A stretch of DNA of 64,000 bases from Haoranjiania flava. Its GTDB lineage: Bacteria > Bacteroidota > Bacteroidia > Chitinophagales > Chitinophagaceae. This document shows, one piece after another, positions 50,564 to 59,364 of this stretch (position 1 is the stretch's first letter; the number at the start of each line of letters is the position of its first letter). The translations under genes were made by a program, and so were the position numbers. The stretch spans positions 124,001 through 188,000 of the forward strand of contig NZ_JAOTPL010000005.1 in assembly GCF_025631005.1 (NCBI RefSeq), in the 5' to 3' direction. The notes under the pieces are model-generated. The model was given only the letters and a program-made list of their open reading frames with translations. It was not told the origin of the DNA and did no database searches.

Positions 50564-53407
50564 CTAATGCTTCATTTCAGCTTTCAGGAATCTTGCAGTA
50601 TATCCTTTTTTGATTTTGATCATTTCCTCAGGTGTGCCTTCAAAAATAATTTCACCACCGCCATCGCCACCTTCAGGGCCTATGTCTATGATATGATCGG
50701 CAGATTTTATCACATCCATATTGTGCTCAATAATCAGTACGGTGTTGCCACGATTGACCAGTTTATTCAGCACATTCATTAAAAGTACAATATCGCTGAA
50801 GTGCAGGCCTGTTGTGGGCTCATCGAGTATATAAAAAGTTTTGCCGGTGTCTTTTTTAGACAGCTCTGTTCCGAGCTTTACCCTTTGCGCTTCACCCCCG
50901 CTTAGTGTTACTGCCGACTGTCCCAGCGTAATATAGCCCAGGCCCACATCCTGCAGTACTTTTATTTTCCTGTAAAGCGATGGAATAGCCTGAAAGAATT
51001 CCACCGCATCGTCTACCGTCATATTCAGTACATCGCTGATAGATTTTCCTTTGTAGCGTATTTCCAGCGTTTCGCGGTTGTATCTTTTGCCGTTACACTT
51101 TTCGCAATGTACATACACATCAGGGAGAAAGTTCATCTCGATCACTCTTGTTCCTGCGCCTTCACAAACATCGCAGCGGCCGCCTTTTACATTGAAAGAA
51201 AACCTGCCTGCTGTATAACCGCGAATCTTTGACTCAGGCAGTGATGCGAACAACGCGCGGATGTCTGTAAAAAATCCGCAATAAGTTGCCGGGTTGCTCC
51301 TTGGCGTACGCCCGATGGGAGACTGGTCAATTTCTATCACTTTGTCTATATGCTCCAAGCCGTTTACTGACTTGTATTTCAGCGGGTTGGTTTTTGATTT
51401 GTAGCAGTACTGGGAAAGTATGGGGTACAGCGTTTCGTTCACGAGCGTAGATTTCCCGCTACCACTTACACCGGTTACCACTATCAGTTTGCCTAAGGGA
51501 AATTTTACATGTAAATTTTTAAGATTATTCCCGGAAGCGCCTTTTATTTCAATAAATTTTCCATTGCCTTCGCGCTTCTCCTTTTCCACCGCCATTGTTT
51601 TTTTGCCGTTCAGATATTGTGCGGTTTCCGTATCTGCCTTCATCACTTCTTTCGGCGTGCCGGAGACTACAATTTCACCGCCATGAACGCCTGCCCGCGG
51701 CCCAATGTCAACCAGGTAATCAGATGCCAGCATAATATCTTTATCGTGCTCTACCACAAGGATGCTGTTGCCTATATCCCTCAGATTTTCCAGGGAACTG
51801 ATGAGCTTGTGGTTGTCTCTCTGGTGCAAGCCAATAGATGGCTCATCGAGAATGTAAGTGATGCCCTGTAACTGTGATCCTATCTGCGTTGCAAGCCTTA
51901 TGCGCTGGCTTTCACCACCACTGAGCGTCCGCGTAGGCCGGTCAAGAGAAAGATAATTCAAACCTACATTCAATAAAAAATCGAGCCTTTCCCTGATCTC
52001 TTTAAGTATATCTTTAGCAATAGTGTTTTGCTTTTCAGAAAGGCGTTTTTCAATATCTGTAAACCATGCTGCCAGCTTATCAAGATTTAATTTGCCAAGC
52101 TCTGAAATATTCTTCTTATTTATCTTAAACCAGAGGCTTTCTTTTTTTAAACGCTGGCCTTCACACACAGGGCAGGATTTTAAGTCCATGAATCTTTGTG
52201 TCCACTCCCGCAGATAATCTGAGCTGCCCGAAGATGAAAACCATCTTTTTAACATCGGGATAATGCCTTCATAAACGCCGGTGTAGGTTTGCGGAACCGT
52301 GTCGTCATCAGCATTTACTTCAATGCTTCTTGACGCATCCCCGTCTCCGTATAAAAGCAGGTCAAGTTCTTTTTCGGAAAGTTTTTCAATAGGTATATCC
52401 AGGCTTATCTTATTTCTCCTGGCAAATAATACGATCTGCTGGAATACGCTGGCGCTTCTTTCTTCGCCAAGCGCAGCGATGCCACCCTTTTTTACCGATA
52501 ATTTTTTATCGGGTAAAAGTATATCCAGGTTGATGGCAAACACTTCTCCAAGGCCCTTGCAATGCGGGCATGCGCCATAGGGAGAGTTGAATGAGAAAGA
52601 GTTTGGAGAAGGTTCTTCATAACTTATGCCGGTATCTTCACAGACAAGCAGGCGCGAGTATTGTACCAGCTTAGCTGAATCGTGCAGCAGTATAAACATC
52701 AGGTCTTTGCCAAGCTTTAAAGATTGCTGTACGCCCTGCGATATGCGCAGGCGCATGTTTTCAACAACCTGCAAACGGTCAATAACAATTTCTATATCAT
52801 GGATCTTATAGCGGTCGAGTTGCATGTTGGGTTTTAGCTCTGCTATTTCACCGTCAATCCTGGCTTTTACATAGCCGCGTTTCCGGATATCTTCAAACAA
52901 TTCCCTATAGTGCCCTTTCCTCCCTCTTACAACGGGCGCAAGCAATACTATTTTTTCATTGGGATATTTTTCAAAAATATTTTCAACGATTTCTTCTTCG
53001 CTGAACTTCACCATTTTTTTTCCCGTGTTGTAGCTGTATGCCTCGCCGATCCTTGCATACAGCAGCCTCAGGAAATCATATACTTCTGTAACTGTGCCTA
53101 CGGTAGAGCGCGGGTTTTTATTAGTAGTTTTTTGTTCAATAGAAATTACCGGGCTCAATCCCGTAATCTTATCTACTTCCGGGCGTTCCATATCGCCTAT
53201 GAATTGCCTTGCATATGCCCCAAAGCTTTCCATGTACCTTCTCTGGCCTTCGTTGTAGATTGTATCAAATGCAAGTGAAGATTTGCCGCTTCCGCTTACG
53301 CCGGTAAACACCACCAGTTTGTTTTTAGGTATTTTTAAATCTATATTTTTCAGGTTGTGCTCTCTTGCCCCGCTGATAATAATTTTGTTGTTATCTGTTT
53401 TTCCCAT
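50564..53407 (-). CDS. uvrA: Excinuclease ABC subunit UvrA
   Basis: A 947-residue damage-recognition ATPase of nucleotide excision repair. Two ABC modules are visible: Walker A GVSGSGKSSLAF near residue 35 and GVSGSGKSTLVN near 650, with signatures TLSGGESQRIRLAT and TLSGGEAQRVKLGT. Three cysteine clusters hold zinc: CPHCKGLGEV, CPVCEGQRL and CDVCEGAGTRV with CEKCNGKRY. Length is normal. A TATCTTTG box ends 5 bases before the ATG. No LexA-type operator is recognised. Confidence 0.97.
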   Translation of the reverse strand: MGKTDNNKIIISGAREHNLKNIDLKIPKNKLVVFTGVSGSGKSSLAFDTIYNEGQRRYMESFGAYARQFIGDMERPEVDKITGLSPVISIEQKTTNKNPRSTVGTVTEVYDFLRLLYARIGEAYSYNTGKKMVKFSEEEIVENIFEKYPNEKIVLLAPVVRGRKGHYRELFEDIRKRGYVKARIDGEIAELKPNMQLDRYKIHDIEIVIDRLQVVENMRLRISQGVQQSLKLGKDLMFILLHDSAKLVQYSRLLVCEDTGISYEEPSPNSFSFNSPYGACPHCKGLGEVFAINLDILLPDKKLSVKKGGIAALGEERSASVFQQIVLFARRNKISLDIPIEKLSEKELDLLLYGDGDASRSIEVNADDDTVPQTYTGVYEGIIPMLKRWFSSSGSSDYLREWTQRFMDLKSCPVCEGQRLKKESLWFKINKKNISELGKLNLDKLAAWFTDIEKRLSEKQNTIAKDILKEIRERLDFLLNVGLNYLSLDRPTRTLSGGESQRIRLATQIGSQLQGITYILDEPSIGLHQRDNHKLISSLENLRDIGNSILVVEHDKDIMLASDYLVDIGPRAGVHGGEIVVSGTPKEVMKADTETAQYLNGKKTMAVEKEKREGNGKFIEIKGASGNNLKNLHVKFPLGKLIVVTGVSGSGKSTLVNETLYPILSQYCYKSKTNPLKYKSVNGLEHIDKVIEIDQSPIGRTPRSNPATYCGFFTDIRALFASLPESKIRGYTAGRFSFNVKGGRCDVCEGAGTRVIEMNFLPDVYVHCEKCNGKRYNRETLEIRYKGKSISDVLNMTVDDAVEFFQAIPSLYRKIKVLQDVGLGYITLGQSAVTLSGGEAQRVKLGTELSKKDTGKTFYILDEPTTGLHFSDIVLLMNVLNKLVNRGNTVLIIEHNMDVIKSADHIIDIGPEGGDGGGEIIFEGTPEEMIKIKKGYTARFLKAEMKH

Positions 53408-53412
53408 CCTTT

Positions 53413-53420
53413 CAAAGATA
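53413..53420 (-). promoter_or_regulatory. Predicted -7 box of uvrA (TATCTTTG) five bases before the ATG
   Basis: Exact TAnnTTTG match on the minus strand followed by AAAGG and ATG, which predicts an essentially leaderless transcript. Confidence 0.5.
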
Positions 53421-53526
53421 ATTCAATAATATTTTCTTAATGATGATTTAATCTGATCTAAGGCAATTTTATTCTAAAAATAATTTAGTTTTAACACAGG
53501 ATTATTTACTCACTAAAATTAAATGT

Positions 53527-54000
53527 ATGGCATGGAGAACATTCAATGGAAATTTGTTGGCTTCGGATATACATTCGGCAGTAGAAAATGCCATTATCCG
53601 GGAGACTGACAGCGGCAACCGGCTGAAAGTATGCATTGGCTCAGACTCGCAGGTATACAACGGCCACACGGAATTTGCTACGGTAATTGTGTTTTTGCGC
53701 GAAAAGCGCGGAGGCTTTATGTTTATTCACAATGAAAAAGATCCTAACTTTTACCACCTGAAAGAAAGGATGTTGCTGGAAGTAGCCAAAAGTGTAAACA
53801 TTGCTTATAACCTTTGTGATTTGTTTGATAAGTACAATGTGGAAATGGAAGTGCATGCAGATATTAACACCAATCCCAATTTTGAAAGCAATGTAGCCTT
53901 AAGGGATTCAATGGGCTATATACTCGGGATGGGATTTGTGTTCAAAGCAAAACCCGAAGCCTTTGCCAGCAGCAGTTGTGCAGACAGGGCTATACACTAA
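53527..54000 (+). CDS. Ribonuclease H-like YkuK family protein
   Basis: A 157-residue protein of the YkuK/DUF458 family, which has an RNase H-like fold. IGSDSQVYNGHTEFATVIVF holds the first acidic residues of the putative active site, followed by LLEVAKSVNIAYNL and the EVHADINTNPNFESN motif near residue 115. The biochemical activity is not established. The gene stands alone, divergent from uvrA. Confidence 0.85.
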   Translation: MAWRTFNGNLLASDIHSAVENAIIRETDSGNRLKVCIGSDSQVYNGHTEFATVIVFLREKRGGFMFIHNEKDPNFYHLKERMLLEVAKSVNIAYNLCDLFDKYNVEMEVHADINTNPNFESNVALRDSMGYILGMGFVFKAKPEAFASSSCADRAIH

Positions 54001-54004
54001 AAAA

Positions 54005-54028
54005 AGTGCAAAACCGAAGTTTTGCACT
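54005..54028 (-). terminator. Terminator of the DUF6799 gene with UUCG tetraloop
   Basis: On the minus strand AGTGCAAAAC-TTCG-GTTTTGCACT followed by a T run. The C(UUCG)G loop is very stable. On the plus strand no T tract follows, so it serves the minus-strand gene. Confidence 0.9.
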
Positions 54029-54054
54029 CTACATGTTAGTTTTGGTTGGCCGGA

Positions 54055-54552
54055 TTATTTTACAGCTTCATTTATTTTATCACCAACTCTTTGTGCTCCG
54101 GCAGAAATAGAGTCGCCTGCTTTACGAAGGCCTTCTTTGGTAGCATCGGCTGCATTTTCAACACCACGCTTGGTAGCATCCCATGCATTTTCGATAGCTG
54201 CACCGGTTCTGTCAAAGAAATTACCGGTTTTGGTTACGTAAGCTCCTTCCTCGAGAACTACAACTTTTCCTTCTTTGTTTCTAACTTCACCTGTTTTCTT
54301 TACAACAACACCATTATCAAGCGTTACATCTTTTTCAAGCACTACCCAGTTACCATTTTGGTATACATGAGCTTTACCGTCTTTTTTGATTACGTCTCCT
54401 TCAGTGTAAGTAGGAGTGGTTGCTACAGGCGTTACAGGGTCTGTAACCACGATAGCTGTAGTATCTTCTTTTTCTACGTTAGCTGTGTTGTTACAGGAAA
54501 CAAAAGCTCCTATGCCGGCAGCCATAACTGCAATTGATAATATACGTTTCAT
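54055..54552 (-). CDS. DUF6799 domain-containing lipoprotein
   Basis: A 165-residue lipoprotein: signal segment MKRILSIAVMAAGIGAFVS ends in a lipobox before Cys20 (FVSC). The central part has two short repeats of the DUF6799 type (VIKKDGKAHVYQNGNWVVLE, then VVKKTGEVRNKEGKVVVLEE). The C-terminal 55 residues are an amphipathic alanine-rich helix with 11-residue-like periodicity (AADATKEGLRKAGDSISAGA), similar to apolipoprotein or LEA-type helices. The function is unknown; it is probably envelope-anchored. Confidence 0.82.
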   Translation of the reverse strand: MKRILSIAVMAAGIGAFVSCNNTANVEKEDTTAIVVTDPVTPVATTPTYTEGDVIKKDGKAHVYQNGNWVVLEKDVTLDNGVVVKKTGEVRNKEGKVVVLEEGAYVTKTGNFFDRTGAAIENAWDATKRGVENAADATKEGLRKAGDSISAGAQRVGDKINEAVK

Positions 54553-54892
54553 TTTTTTTGTTTTTGGTTAAAAGTGAATTTGCCATTGATATAACAAACA
54601 CTTTGCCAAAAGCTTATAGCATTGTGTTAATCTGTTCAAGGTACTGTAATCAAGAGTATGTGTTCGGTTATCCAGAAAGTAAAAAAACTTCTTCGAAAGG
54701 GTCATGCTTTTGTAGTTTAGTTATTTATACACTTCTGCTTTCCCGCAGCTTATGTTGCCAATGTTATGGAAGTGAAACTTTCTATGCGGCATTTCGGATG
54801 TATAGATTGCTGTAATGATGCCGCTCTTATTTTACGATACCAAACGCGTTAAAAACCAGCTGGTTGAATTTAAGAAGCAAAAGACTTATGTT
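54553..54892. other. Intergenic region upstream of gldC
   Basis: About 340 bases between two divergent genes. A 38-codon frame (54818-54934) ends in TAA directly before the gldC ATG, but it runs through the gldC promoter and resembles nothing, so I do not call it. No RNA or repeat is recognised here. Confidence 0.4.
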
Positions 54893-54922
54893 AGTATAAA
54901 AAATTCTTTTATACTATCTTTG
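54893..54922 (+). promoter_or_regulatory. gldC promoter with abutting inverted repeat
   Basis: A perfect inverted repeat AGTATAAAA-N5-TTTTATACT (54893-54915) shares its last base with the TATCTTTG -7 box (54915-54922). A protein bound to the repeat would occlude the promoter. Confidence 0.55.
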
Positions 54923-54934
54923 TTTGCAGAATAA

Positions 54935-55291
54935 ATGAATATGACAAAATCGACCATATCAATAGACTTACATCTTGATGAGGATAAAATACCGCAAAAA
55001 ATAGAATGGCAGGCATCGGGCAGCACTGCAGATGAGATGCAGGAGGCTAAAGCTGTGATGCTTTCTTTGTGGGATGGAAAAGATAAAAGTGCTTTGCGCA
55101 TAGACCTCTGGACAAAGGATATGATGGTAGATGAAATGGCCGATTTTTTTTACCAGACCATCTTTGGAATGGCAGACACGCTGCAGCGGTCTACCCATCA
55201 GGAAGAGCTTGCTGCAGATATGAAAAATTTTGCTAAAGAATTTTATGAAAAATTCCGCGAACAGCAAATGAAAGAAAATAAATTACGCTAA
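54935..55291 (+). CDS. gldC: Gliding motility protein GldC
   Basis: A 118-residue cytoplasmic protein found in gliding Bacteroidota and in some non-gliding relatives. Diagnostic stretches are EDKIPQKIEWQAS, the EAKAVMLSLWDGKDKSALRI block, and DLWTKDMMVDEMADFFYQT. In Flavobacterium, GldC supports but is not essential for gliding. The start may be ATG 54935 or the ATG two codons later. It leads a run with the YqeY and CvpA genes. No other gld gene is in the window. Confidence 0.92.
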   Translation: MNMTKSTISIDLHLDEDKIPQKIEWQASGSTADEMQEAKAVMLSLWDGKDKSALRIDLWTKDMMVDEMADFFYQTIFGMADTLQRSTHQEELAADMKNFAKEFYEKFREQQMKENKLR

Positions 55292-55310
55292 CCTATAAAA
55301 ATACACTTTT

Positions 55311-55760
55311 ATGTCATTAGAAACAGATGTAATGACGCGCCTGAAAGAAGCAATGAAGACCAAAGATGAGGGGGCATTGCGTGCACTACGTGCTATTAAA
55401 GCAGAGATCATAAAAGCCAAAACAGAGCCAGGCGCTAACGGCGCCATTGATGAGGCGGCAGAGATGAAGCTCTTGCAACGCTTATTCAAGCAACGCATGG
55501 AATCTATTGAAACCTTTGAGCAAAACAACCGCCAGGATCTGGCAGACAAAGAAAAAGAAGAATTAAGGATAATAGAAAAATTCCTTCCTGCCCGGATGTC
55601 TGAAAGTGAACTAAAGGAAGCATTGACCAGAATTATAGCTGAAACGGGCGCTGCTTCCCCGGCAGATATGGGCAAAGTGATGGGCGCTGCTACGAAACAG
55701 CTGGCAGGAAAGGCTGACGGGAAAGCCATTTCTGCCATAGTAAAAACTTTATTAGCTTAA
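55311..55760 (+). CDS. GatB/YqeY domain-containing protein
   Basis: A 149-residue protein of the YqeY family, which shares the tRNA-binding tail domain of GatB. Family pattern: MTRLKEAMKTKDEGALRALR at the start, a central KQRMESIETFEQNNRQDLAD, and the LPARMSESEL and MGKVMGAATKQLAGKADGK motifs. The function is unclear, possibly a link to amidotransferase or tRNA quality. It is 19 bases after gldC and 4 bases before the cvpA-like gene. Confidence 0.92.
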   Translation: MSLETDVMTRLKEAMKTKDEGALRALRAIKAEIIKAKTEPGANGAIDEAAEMKLLQRLFKQRMESIETFEQNNRQDLADKEKEELRIIEKFLPARMSESELKEALTRIIAETGAASPADMGKVMGAATKQLAGKADGKAISAIVKTLLA

Positions 55761-55764
55761 GGCC

Positions 55765-56298
55765 GTGATAGACATTATAGTTGCCATTACAATAGCGTTT
55801 GCGGTGTTTAAAGGCTATACCAAAGGACTCATTGTGGCGCTGTTCTCGTTTGTAGGCATTATTATCGGCCTTGCTGCGGCAATGAAACTTTCGGTGGTGC
55901 TTGCTGGCTATTTTGCCTCTCATGGCATGGAAGGACGCTGGGTTACATTGCTTTCATTTATTATTGTTATGTTTAGTGTAGCATTACTGGTACGTTGGGT
56001 GGCCAGGCTTATACAGCGCTCGGTAGAGTTTGTGATGCTGGGCTGGATCAACCGTTTGGGAGGTATAGCCTTTTATGCTTTATTATACCTTACGCTTTTA
56101 AGCGTATTATTGTTTTATCTCACCAGAATTGGCATTGTTTCTGATGGATCAGTGGCGGGTTCTGTAACTTACCCTTACATTCAACCGTTAGGGCCTTACG
56201 TGATAGAGAATATCGGTAAGATAGTGCCTGTATTTAAAGGAATGTTCAACGATCTGGCAAACTTTTTTGATGGCTTAGCTCCTAAGTCCGCCATGTAA
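55765..56298 (+). CDS. CvpA family membrane protein
   Basis: A 177-residue inner-membrane protein with four hydrophobic helices in the CvpA pattern: IDIIVAITIAFAVFKGYTKG at the N terminus, FSFVGIIIGLAAAMKLS, and LGWINRLGGIAFYALL. CvpA proteins affect colicin V export, purine-locus expression and envelope homeostasis in E. coli; the molecular role is unsettled. The start is GTG at 55765, 4 bases after yqeY. Confidence 0.88.
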   Translation: MIDIIVAITIAFAVFKGYTKGLIVALFSFVGIIIGLAAAMKLSVVLAGYFASHGMEGRWVTLLSFIIVMFSVALLVRWVARLIQRSVEFVMLGWINRLGGIAFYALLYLTLLSVLLFYLTRIGIVSDGSVAGSVTYPYIQPLGPYVIENIGKIVPVFKGMFNDLANFFDGLAPKSAM

Positions 56299-56382
56299 AG
56301 TCTGCATTAATTTATGAGCAAATTTAAAATACATTAAATTAAATTATTAAATTGTGGAGGTGTTTGTTTTAAATATCCATTT

Positions 56383-57141
56383 ATGAATTACGAATTGAAA
56401 GAAATTGGAAAAGTAAAATATATAGATGAAGGGCAGGGCCCTGTCTTATTGTTGTTGCACGGATTATTCGGAGAGCTAAGTAATTTCAAACACCAGGTAG
56501 ATTATTTCAAAAAAGATTTCCGCGTGGTACTGCCCATGCTGCCGTTGCTGGATATGGATATTTTTAATACCACAGTAGCCGGCCTCGCAAAGTTTGTACA
56601 GAAATTTGTAGAGAAGCTTGATCTGAAGAACTTTCATCTGCTTGGCAACTCACTGGGCGGGCACGTAGCGCTGGTCTACATTCTGAAACATCCCGAAAGG
56701 GTGAGAACGCTGATCCTTACAGGCAGTTCGGGTTTGTTTGAGAATGGAATGGGAGATTCTTACCCCAAACGCGGAGACAGGGAATACATCAGGAAAAAAA
56801 CCGAAGACACTTTCTACGATCCGGCAATAGCCACTAAAGAGCTGGTGGATGAAGTGTTCGAGATCACCCGCAACAGGCTGAAAGCTATGCGCATCATTGC
56901 GCTTGCAAAAAGCGCTATACGCAACAACCTTGGTGATGAATTAAAAGAAATAAAACAACCTACGCTGCTGATATGGGGACAAAACGATAAAGTTACCCCG
57001 CCTTTTGTAGCAGAAGAGTTTAAAAAACTTATTCCCAACAGCGAGCTTTATTTTATTGATATGTGCGGCCATGCTCCTATGATGGAAGTGCCTGATGAAT
57101 TCAACAAAATTTTAGAACCTTTCCTAAAAAAGCACGGCTGA
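56383..57141 (+). CDS. Alpha/beta hydrolase
   Basis: A 252-residue hydrolase. Oxyanion-loop HGLFGELSNF near residue 25, nucleophile elbow LLGNSLGGHVAL (Ser near 93), acid in WGQNDKVTPP and catalytic His in DMCGHAPMMEVP form a complete triad. It resembles MhpC-type C-C or ester hydrolases; the substrate is unknown. It lies 84 bases after the CvpA gene and 14 bases before the CBS gene. Confidence 0.9.
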   Translation: MNYELKEIGKVKYIDEGQGPVLLLLHGLFGELSNFKHQVDYFKKDFRVVLPMLPLLDMDIFNTTVAGLAKFVQKFVEKLDLKNFHLLGNSLGGHVALVYILKHPERVRTLILTGSSGLFENGMGDSYPKRGDREYIRKKTEDTFYDPAIATKELVDEVFEITRNRLKAMRIIALAKSAIRNNLGDELKEIKQPTLLIWGQNDKVTPPFVAEEFKKLIPNSELYFIDMCGHAPMMEVPDEFNKILEPFLKKHG

Positions 57142-57155
57142 TGCTGCTTTCCTAA

Positions 57156-57818
57156 ATGCTTTGTAAAGAATATATCTCTAACCAACTGCATATTTTGCAC
57201 AAAACCAATACCGTGCACGATGCTTTAGCTTTGAAACTGCAATGCGGGGTGCCGTTCTTTGCTGTAGAAGAAGATAATAAGTTTCTGGGCATAGTGGCGC
57301 TGGACGATCTGCAGCAGTTAGACGAAGAAAAGCAGTTGCAGGAAGTTGAAGACGAGTTCATAAAAATTTCCGTGAAGGAAACAGATCATATACTCACTGC
57401 ATTAAAACTGATGCAATCTTTTAAAATCGACGTGATTGCCGTAACCAATAGTTCACAGGATTTTTTAGGTGAAATATCGCAGGACAGTATTATTGATGCA
57501 GTATCAAAATATTTATCTGTAAATGAAGGCCGCTTTGGCCTCATTGCGCTGGAAGTATTGCCCTTGCACTATTCTATTACAGAGCTTACAAAGCTCGTTC
57601 AGGCCAATGATGCAGAGATCATGCAGTTGAATACATACCCCGATCATGAGACCGGCAACCTCATCATTTCCATCATGGTAAATAAAACTGAATTATCAGC
57701 CCTGGTAGCCACCTTCCAGCGGTATGAGTATCATGTACGCTACTATTTCGGGGAAGAAAATTACGACAATAAGCTTCAGGCCAATTACGATCTCCTGATG
57801 AAGTATATTAATTTGTAA
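57156..57818 (+). CDS. CBS domain-containing protein
   Basis: A 220-residue cytoplasmic protein with two CBS motifs in residues 1-125 (HDALALKLQCGVPFFAVEED; TALKLMQSFKIDVIAVTNSS, then FLGEISQDSIIDAV). The C-terminal 80 residues look ACT-like (GNLIISIMVNKTELSALVAT). CBS pairs bind adenosyl ligands such as AMP, ATP or SAM. It probably acts as a small regulatory sensor; its partner is not evident. Confidence 0.85.
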   Translation: MLCKEYISNQLHILHKTNTVHDALALKLQCGVPFFAVEEDNKFLGIVALDDLQQLDEEKQLQEVEDEFIKISVKETDHILTALKLMQSFKIDVIAVTNSSQDFLGEISQDSIIDAVSKYLSVNEGRFGLIALEVLPLHYSITELTKLVQANDAEIMQLNTYPDHETGNLIISIMVNKTELSALVATFQRYEYHVRYYFGEENYDNKLQANYDLLMKYINL

Positions 57819-57935
57819 TGTCTTATCATTTAATATTAAACCCACCTTTGTAATATTTGTCCCACAGTTAACAGTTTCACACCCAGATGTGGCACAGTTA
57901 TTGAATTTTTATTGCTGAAATTAAAAACAATCAAT

Positions 57936-58622
57936 ATGAAGAATGTAAAATTATATGTAATGTCACTGGCAGCCGCAAGTCTTATCCTGACTTCCTGTGA
58001 AACATGGAAAAATGCTAACAACAGAGAGAGAGGCGCGGTTATAGGTGCCGGTGCGGGTGCCGCCGTAGGTGCAGGTATTGGCGCTGCCGCTAAAAACCCG
58101 GCCTTGGGTGCAGTGATAGGCGCTGCGGTTGGTGGCGCTGCAGGGCACATTATCGGAAGAAAGATGGACCAGCAGGCAGAAGAAATCAAGACAGAAATAC
58201 CTAACGCAAAAGTGGAAAGAGTAGAGGAAGGTATCGTTGTAGAATTTAGTAATAACGTGCTTTTTGGTTTTGACCAGTCAGTGCTTACAGCAGCATCCAA
58301 GAACACACTGAACGACCTGATAAAGATCCTGAATAAATATCCTGATACCAATCTTGGAGTTGACGGACACACAGACAGCAAAGGCGCAGACAGCTACAAC
58401 CAGCGCTTATCAGAAAGAAGAGCAGAATCAGTGGCTGTATACCTGATAGACAACGGTGTTAAGTCTTCCAGGATCACTACAAAGGGCTGGGGCGAAACAG
58501 TGCCTAAGTACTCAAACAATACGGAAGACGGTCGCGCAAAAAACAGGCGTGTAGAATTCCTGATCACAGCAAATGATAAAATGAAGCAAGACGCACAGCG
58601 CGAAGCCAACCAGGGAGCATAA
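57936..58622 (+). CDS. OmpA family lipoprotein with glycine-zipper segment
   Basis: A 228-residue lipoprotein. The signal peptide ends at a lipobox (LILTSC, Cys near 23). Residues 36-80 are a glycine-zipper segment rich in GAGAGAAVGAGIG repeats, the YiaD/Pal-like arrangement. The C-terminal OmpA domain (about 105-215) has NVLFGFDQSVLT, GVDGHTDSKGADSYNQRLSE and KNRRVEF for peptidoglycan binding. It likely anchors the outer membrane to the wall. I start at MKNVKLYVMS. A terminator follows. Confidence 0.92.
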   Translation: MKNVKLYVMSLAAASLILTSCETWKNANNRERGAVIGAGAGAAVGAGIGAAAKNPALGAVIGAAVGGAAGHIIGRKMDQQAEEIKTEIPNAKVERVEEGIVVEFSNNVLFGFDQSVLTAASKNTLNDLIKILNKYPDTNLGVDGHTDSKGADSYNQRLSERRAESVAVYLIDNGVKSSRITTKGWGETVPKYSNNTEDGRAKNRRVEFLITANDKMKQDAQREANQGA

Positions 58623-58647
58623 TTCCTGAGATATAAACTACTATCTA

Positions 58648-58683
58648 AAGAGGCTGACCTGAATAAGGTCAGCCTTTTATTTT
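58648..58683 (+). terminator. Rho-independent terminator after the OmpA lipoprotein gene
   Basis: Perfect stem AGGCTGACC / GGTCAGCCT with a 7-base loop, followed by a T-rich tract. Confidence 0.88.
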
Positions 58684-58804
58684 TACTAAAACTGACAATG
58701 TGGTCAAAAAAGTTGGTAAATTTTGATGTAATGCTTGTGTTTGTATCACATGCGGAGATTGAAATAGGCAACTTCCAATTCACTCATGCCAGCTAAACTG
58801 TTTT

Positions 58805-59362
58805 TTATTGGTAATACAGGTACATGAAAGCAAGGAGTACTACAAGCAAAGTTGCAATGCTCCAGTACATCCAGTTAAGGTTTTGTTTGGCCGGTTGTTC
58901 TAAAAAAGCCTTCATTTCTATATTTAAAACTTCCTTTTCACCAACCCTCATGGAATGCACAGCGTTTTCGCGTACAACTTTTCTGGCAGGTAATGCACTG
59001 TGAACAACCAGGCTTCCCGATGTAAATTTTACCAGTTCTTTTCTCCTTTGCAGTGTTCCCAAACCCCGGATGATTATTTCGCCTTCTTCGTACAGCTTAG
59101 ACATGATCCCGGCCAGATAGGTATTGATTTTTTTACCGGCATCGGAAACAGATATGCCAGATGACGCAGCAACAAACTCAACGAAAGTGTGCTCCACAAC
59201 TTTTCCTTTGTTGGGTTGCAATACCAGTGTTTCTGCAGGAGGCAGTATTGCATCATTTGCATTGTCGATCACTGCAGGATATTTTTTTTTATGCAAAACA
59301 CCTAATTCACCAAGCGCAATGCTTGAATGCTGTGATATAAACCTGCAAAGCAGCTCATCCAT
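58805..59362 (-). CDS. HU-CCDC81-like domain membrane protein
   Basis: A 185-residue protein. The N-terminal two-thirds follows the paired HU-CCDC81 domains of Bacteroidota (ALGELGVLHKKKYPAVID, HTFVEFVAASSGISVSDAGK, then IIRGLGTLQRRKE). A single helix at 164-183 (WSIATLLVVLLAFMYLYY) anchors the C terminus. Many homologues carry a periplasmic SPOR domain after the helix; this one ends at the helix, so it lacks the peptidoglycan-binding part. The gene starts 2 bases after the stop of the upstream barrel gene. Confidence 0.75.
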   Translation of the reverse strand: MDELLCRFISQHSSIALGELGVLHKKKYPAVIDNANDAILPPAETLVLQPNKGKVVEHTFVEFVAASSGISVSDAGKKINTYLAGIMSKLYEEGEIIIRGLGTLQRRKELVKFTSGSLVVHSALPARKVVRENAVHSMRVGEKEVLNIEMKAFLEQPAKQNLNWMYWSIATLLVVLLAFMYLYYQ

Positions 59363-59364
59363 GA

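Noticed and set aside
54818..54934. 38-codon frame ending directly before gldC
   Set aside because: It runs through the inverted repeat and -7 box of gldC, so it is probably fortuitous.
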